This document shows positions 6,314-6,741 of a stretch of DNA of 6,741 nt, one piece after another. Every line of letters begins with the position of its first letter. The first letter of the stretch is position 1. Both the position numbers and the translations under genes were made by a program. The notes beneath the pieces are model-generated. The model ran no database searches, was not told the origin of the DNA, and saw only the letters and a list, made by a program, of their open reading frames with translations. Origin of the DNA: JBMYZL01 sp965661765 (lineage in GTDB: Bacteria > Bacteroidota > Bacteroidia > Flavobacteriales_D > Sanyastnellaceae); NCBI GenBank assembly GCA_965661765.1, contig CBFIFE010000086.1, positions 1-6,741 of the forward strand. The letters are read 5' to 3'.

Positions 6314-6319
6314 TGCAAC

Positions 6320-6741
6320 ATGCCGCCACTCAAAACCATTGCCCTGCACATCGGACCTCACAAAACGGGGACCTCGTACATTCAATCCCAAATCGGGCAC
6401 CACCAACGCGGCCTTGAGGCGGCGGGATGGGCGGTGCTGGGCGGCCCGACTGCGGGTGTCGACTTGCCGCCAAACGCCTCATTCTTCCTCCGGTGCTTGT
6501 TGAATCATGAGGATCCGGGTTTTGCCATGCCGCCTGTGTTGCAAGGCCTGGATGCACCCCATTTGTTCCGGAGGTTCCTCGCAGAACAGGATTCACCTCA
6601 TCTGCTGATTTCTGCGGAAGACATGTCCATGATGACCCGAGCGCATTGGCAGGCGTTTCGGCAGCATTTGTTGCCGTTCATGGACGAGCACACGGTCATC
6701 CGGGTCTTGATGTTTGTGCGTCATCCGACGGATTGGGCAGC
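6320..6741 (+). CDS. Sulfotransferase-like protein, 3' end cut by the window
   Basis: The first 140 residues of a protein with the sulfotransferase P-loop. A-L-H-I-G-P-H-K-T-G-T-S-Y-I-Q (8-22) is the 5'-phosphosulfate loop that binds PAPS (H-I-G-x-x-K-T-G-T-S/T form). I-S-A-E-D-M-S (about 108-114) fits the S-x-E-x-x-S segment of these proteins. R-L-M-F-V-R-H-P-T-D-W near the visible end, with R134, is the 3'-phosphate binding region. Such enzymes move sulfate from PAPS to sugars or other acceptors; many bacterial members lie in capsule or exopolysaccharide loci, which agrees with the GTs and MBOAT here. The frame has no stop before the window end. The ATG at 6320 is chosen because the P-loop strand begins a few residues later, as is usual. 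No ribosome binding site is visible. It diverges from the MBOAT unit. Some homologues of this type have no proven activity, so the substrate is open. Confidence 0.8.
   Translation, partial: MPPLKTIALHIGPHKTGTSYIQSQIGHHQRGLEAAGWAVLGGPTAGVDLPPNASFFLRCLLNHEDPGFAMPPVLQGLDAPHLFRRFLAEQDSPHLLISAEDMSMMTRAHWQAFRQHLLPFMDEHTVIRVLMFVRHPTDWA

Larger units (their letters stand above)
6185..6319. promoter_or_regulatory. Divergent intergenic region between MBOAT and sulfotransferase genes
   Basis: These 135 bases separate two diverging genes and should hold a promoter for each. Toward the sulfotransferase a weak candidate is TTGGGC (6270-6275), 17 bases, TTTAAC (6293-6298); the match to the sigma-70 consensus is poor. 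Toward the MBOAT I see no convincing promoter, and the TTGACA-like sequence on the minus strand lies too close to the ATG to serve it. The region contains two short repeats, listed separately. No terminator, riboswitch or RNA gene is recognisable. Confidence 0.4.

Noticed and set aside
1..6741. CRISPR arrays, tRNA genes, insertion sequences or integrase genes
   Set aside because: I found no spaced repeats, no tRNA-like cloverleaf and no transposase or integrase motifs on either strand.

Overview
The window is a compact, gene-dense stretch of high-G+C bacterial DNA. Its cell-surface polysaccharide genes lie on both sides of a toxin-antitoxin module. Outer-surface glycan chemistry, a RES/Xre module and an AlgI-like acyltransferase fit a Gram-negative-type bacterium. 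Ribosome binding sites are mostly absent or weak, and starts rely on overlaps or on no visible Shine-Dalgarno. No rRNA or housekeeping marker is present, so I do not assign a phylum; Verrucomicrobiota or Planctomycetota-like lineages are only a guess.

Layout. Bases 1-2569 (+) hold three glycosyltransferase genes in a row: the 3' part of an HlpA-like GT-A enzyme, a small family 2 GT, and a GT-B enzyme. Successive genes overlap by ATGA. Bases 2588-3651 (+) hold a RES/Xre toxin-antitoxin pair: a ParS/MbcA-type antitoxin followed by a NAD-consuming RES toxin whose ATG overlaps the antitoxin stop by one base. A perfect 7-bp inverted repeat just upstream of the antitoxin is a candidate operator. 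Bases 3658-6184 (-) hold a two-gene acylation unit, an MBOAT O-acyltransferase followed 1 nt later by an SGNH-fold membrane-anchored protein. It converges on the toxin with only 6 bp between stops. Bases 6185-6319 are a divergent intergenic region with a GCCATC hexanucleotide repeat and an 11-bp imperfect tandem repeat. From 6320 (+) a sulfotransferase-like gene begins and runs off the window.

How the parts work together (inference). The three GTs would add sugars to a surface or exported glycan. The MBOAT/SGNH pair would O-acylate it, and the sulfotransferase-like protein could sulfate it or another acceptor. The toxin-antitoxin pair has no obvious biochemical link to glycan synthesis; it looks like an inserted module that may stabilise the locus or act in stress or phage defence. 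Base composition shifts across the window: two 60-base samples in the GT region are 73% and 78% G+C, and two in the SGNH gene are 47% and 53%. This suggests the blocks have different histories.

No wholly new system is visible. The points most worth checking are the toxin-antitoxin module inside a glycan locus, its candidate operator, the acylation plus sulfation gene neighbourhood, and two short tandem repeats placed where slippage could alter a reading frame or start.
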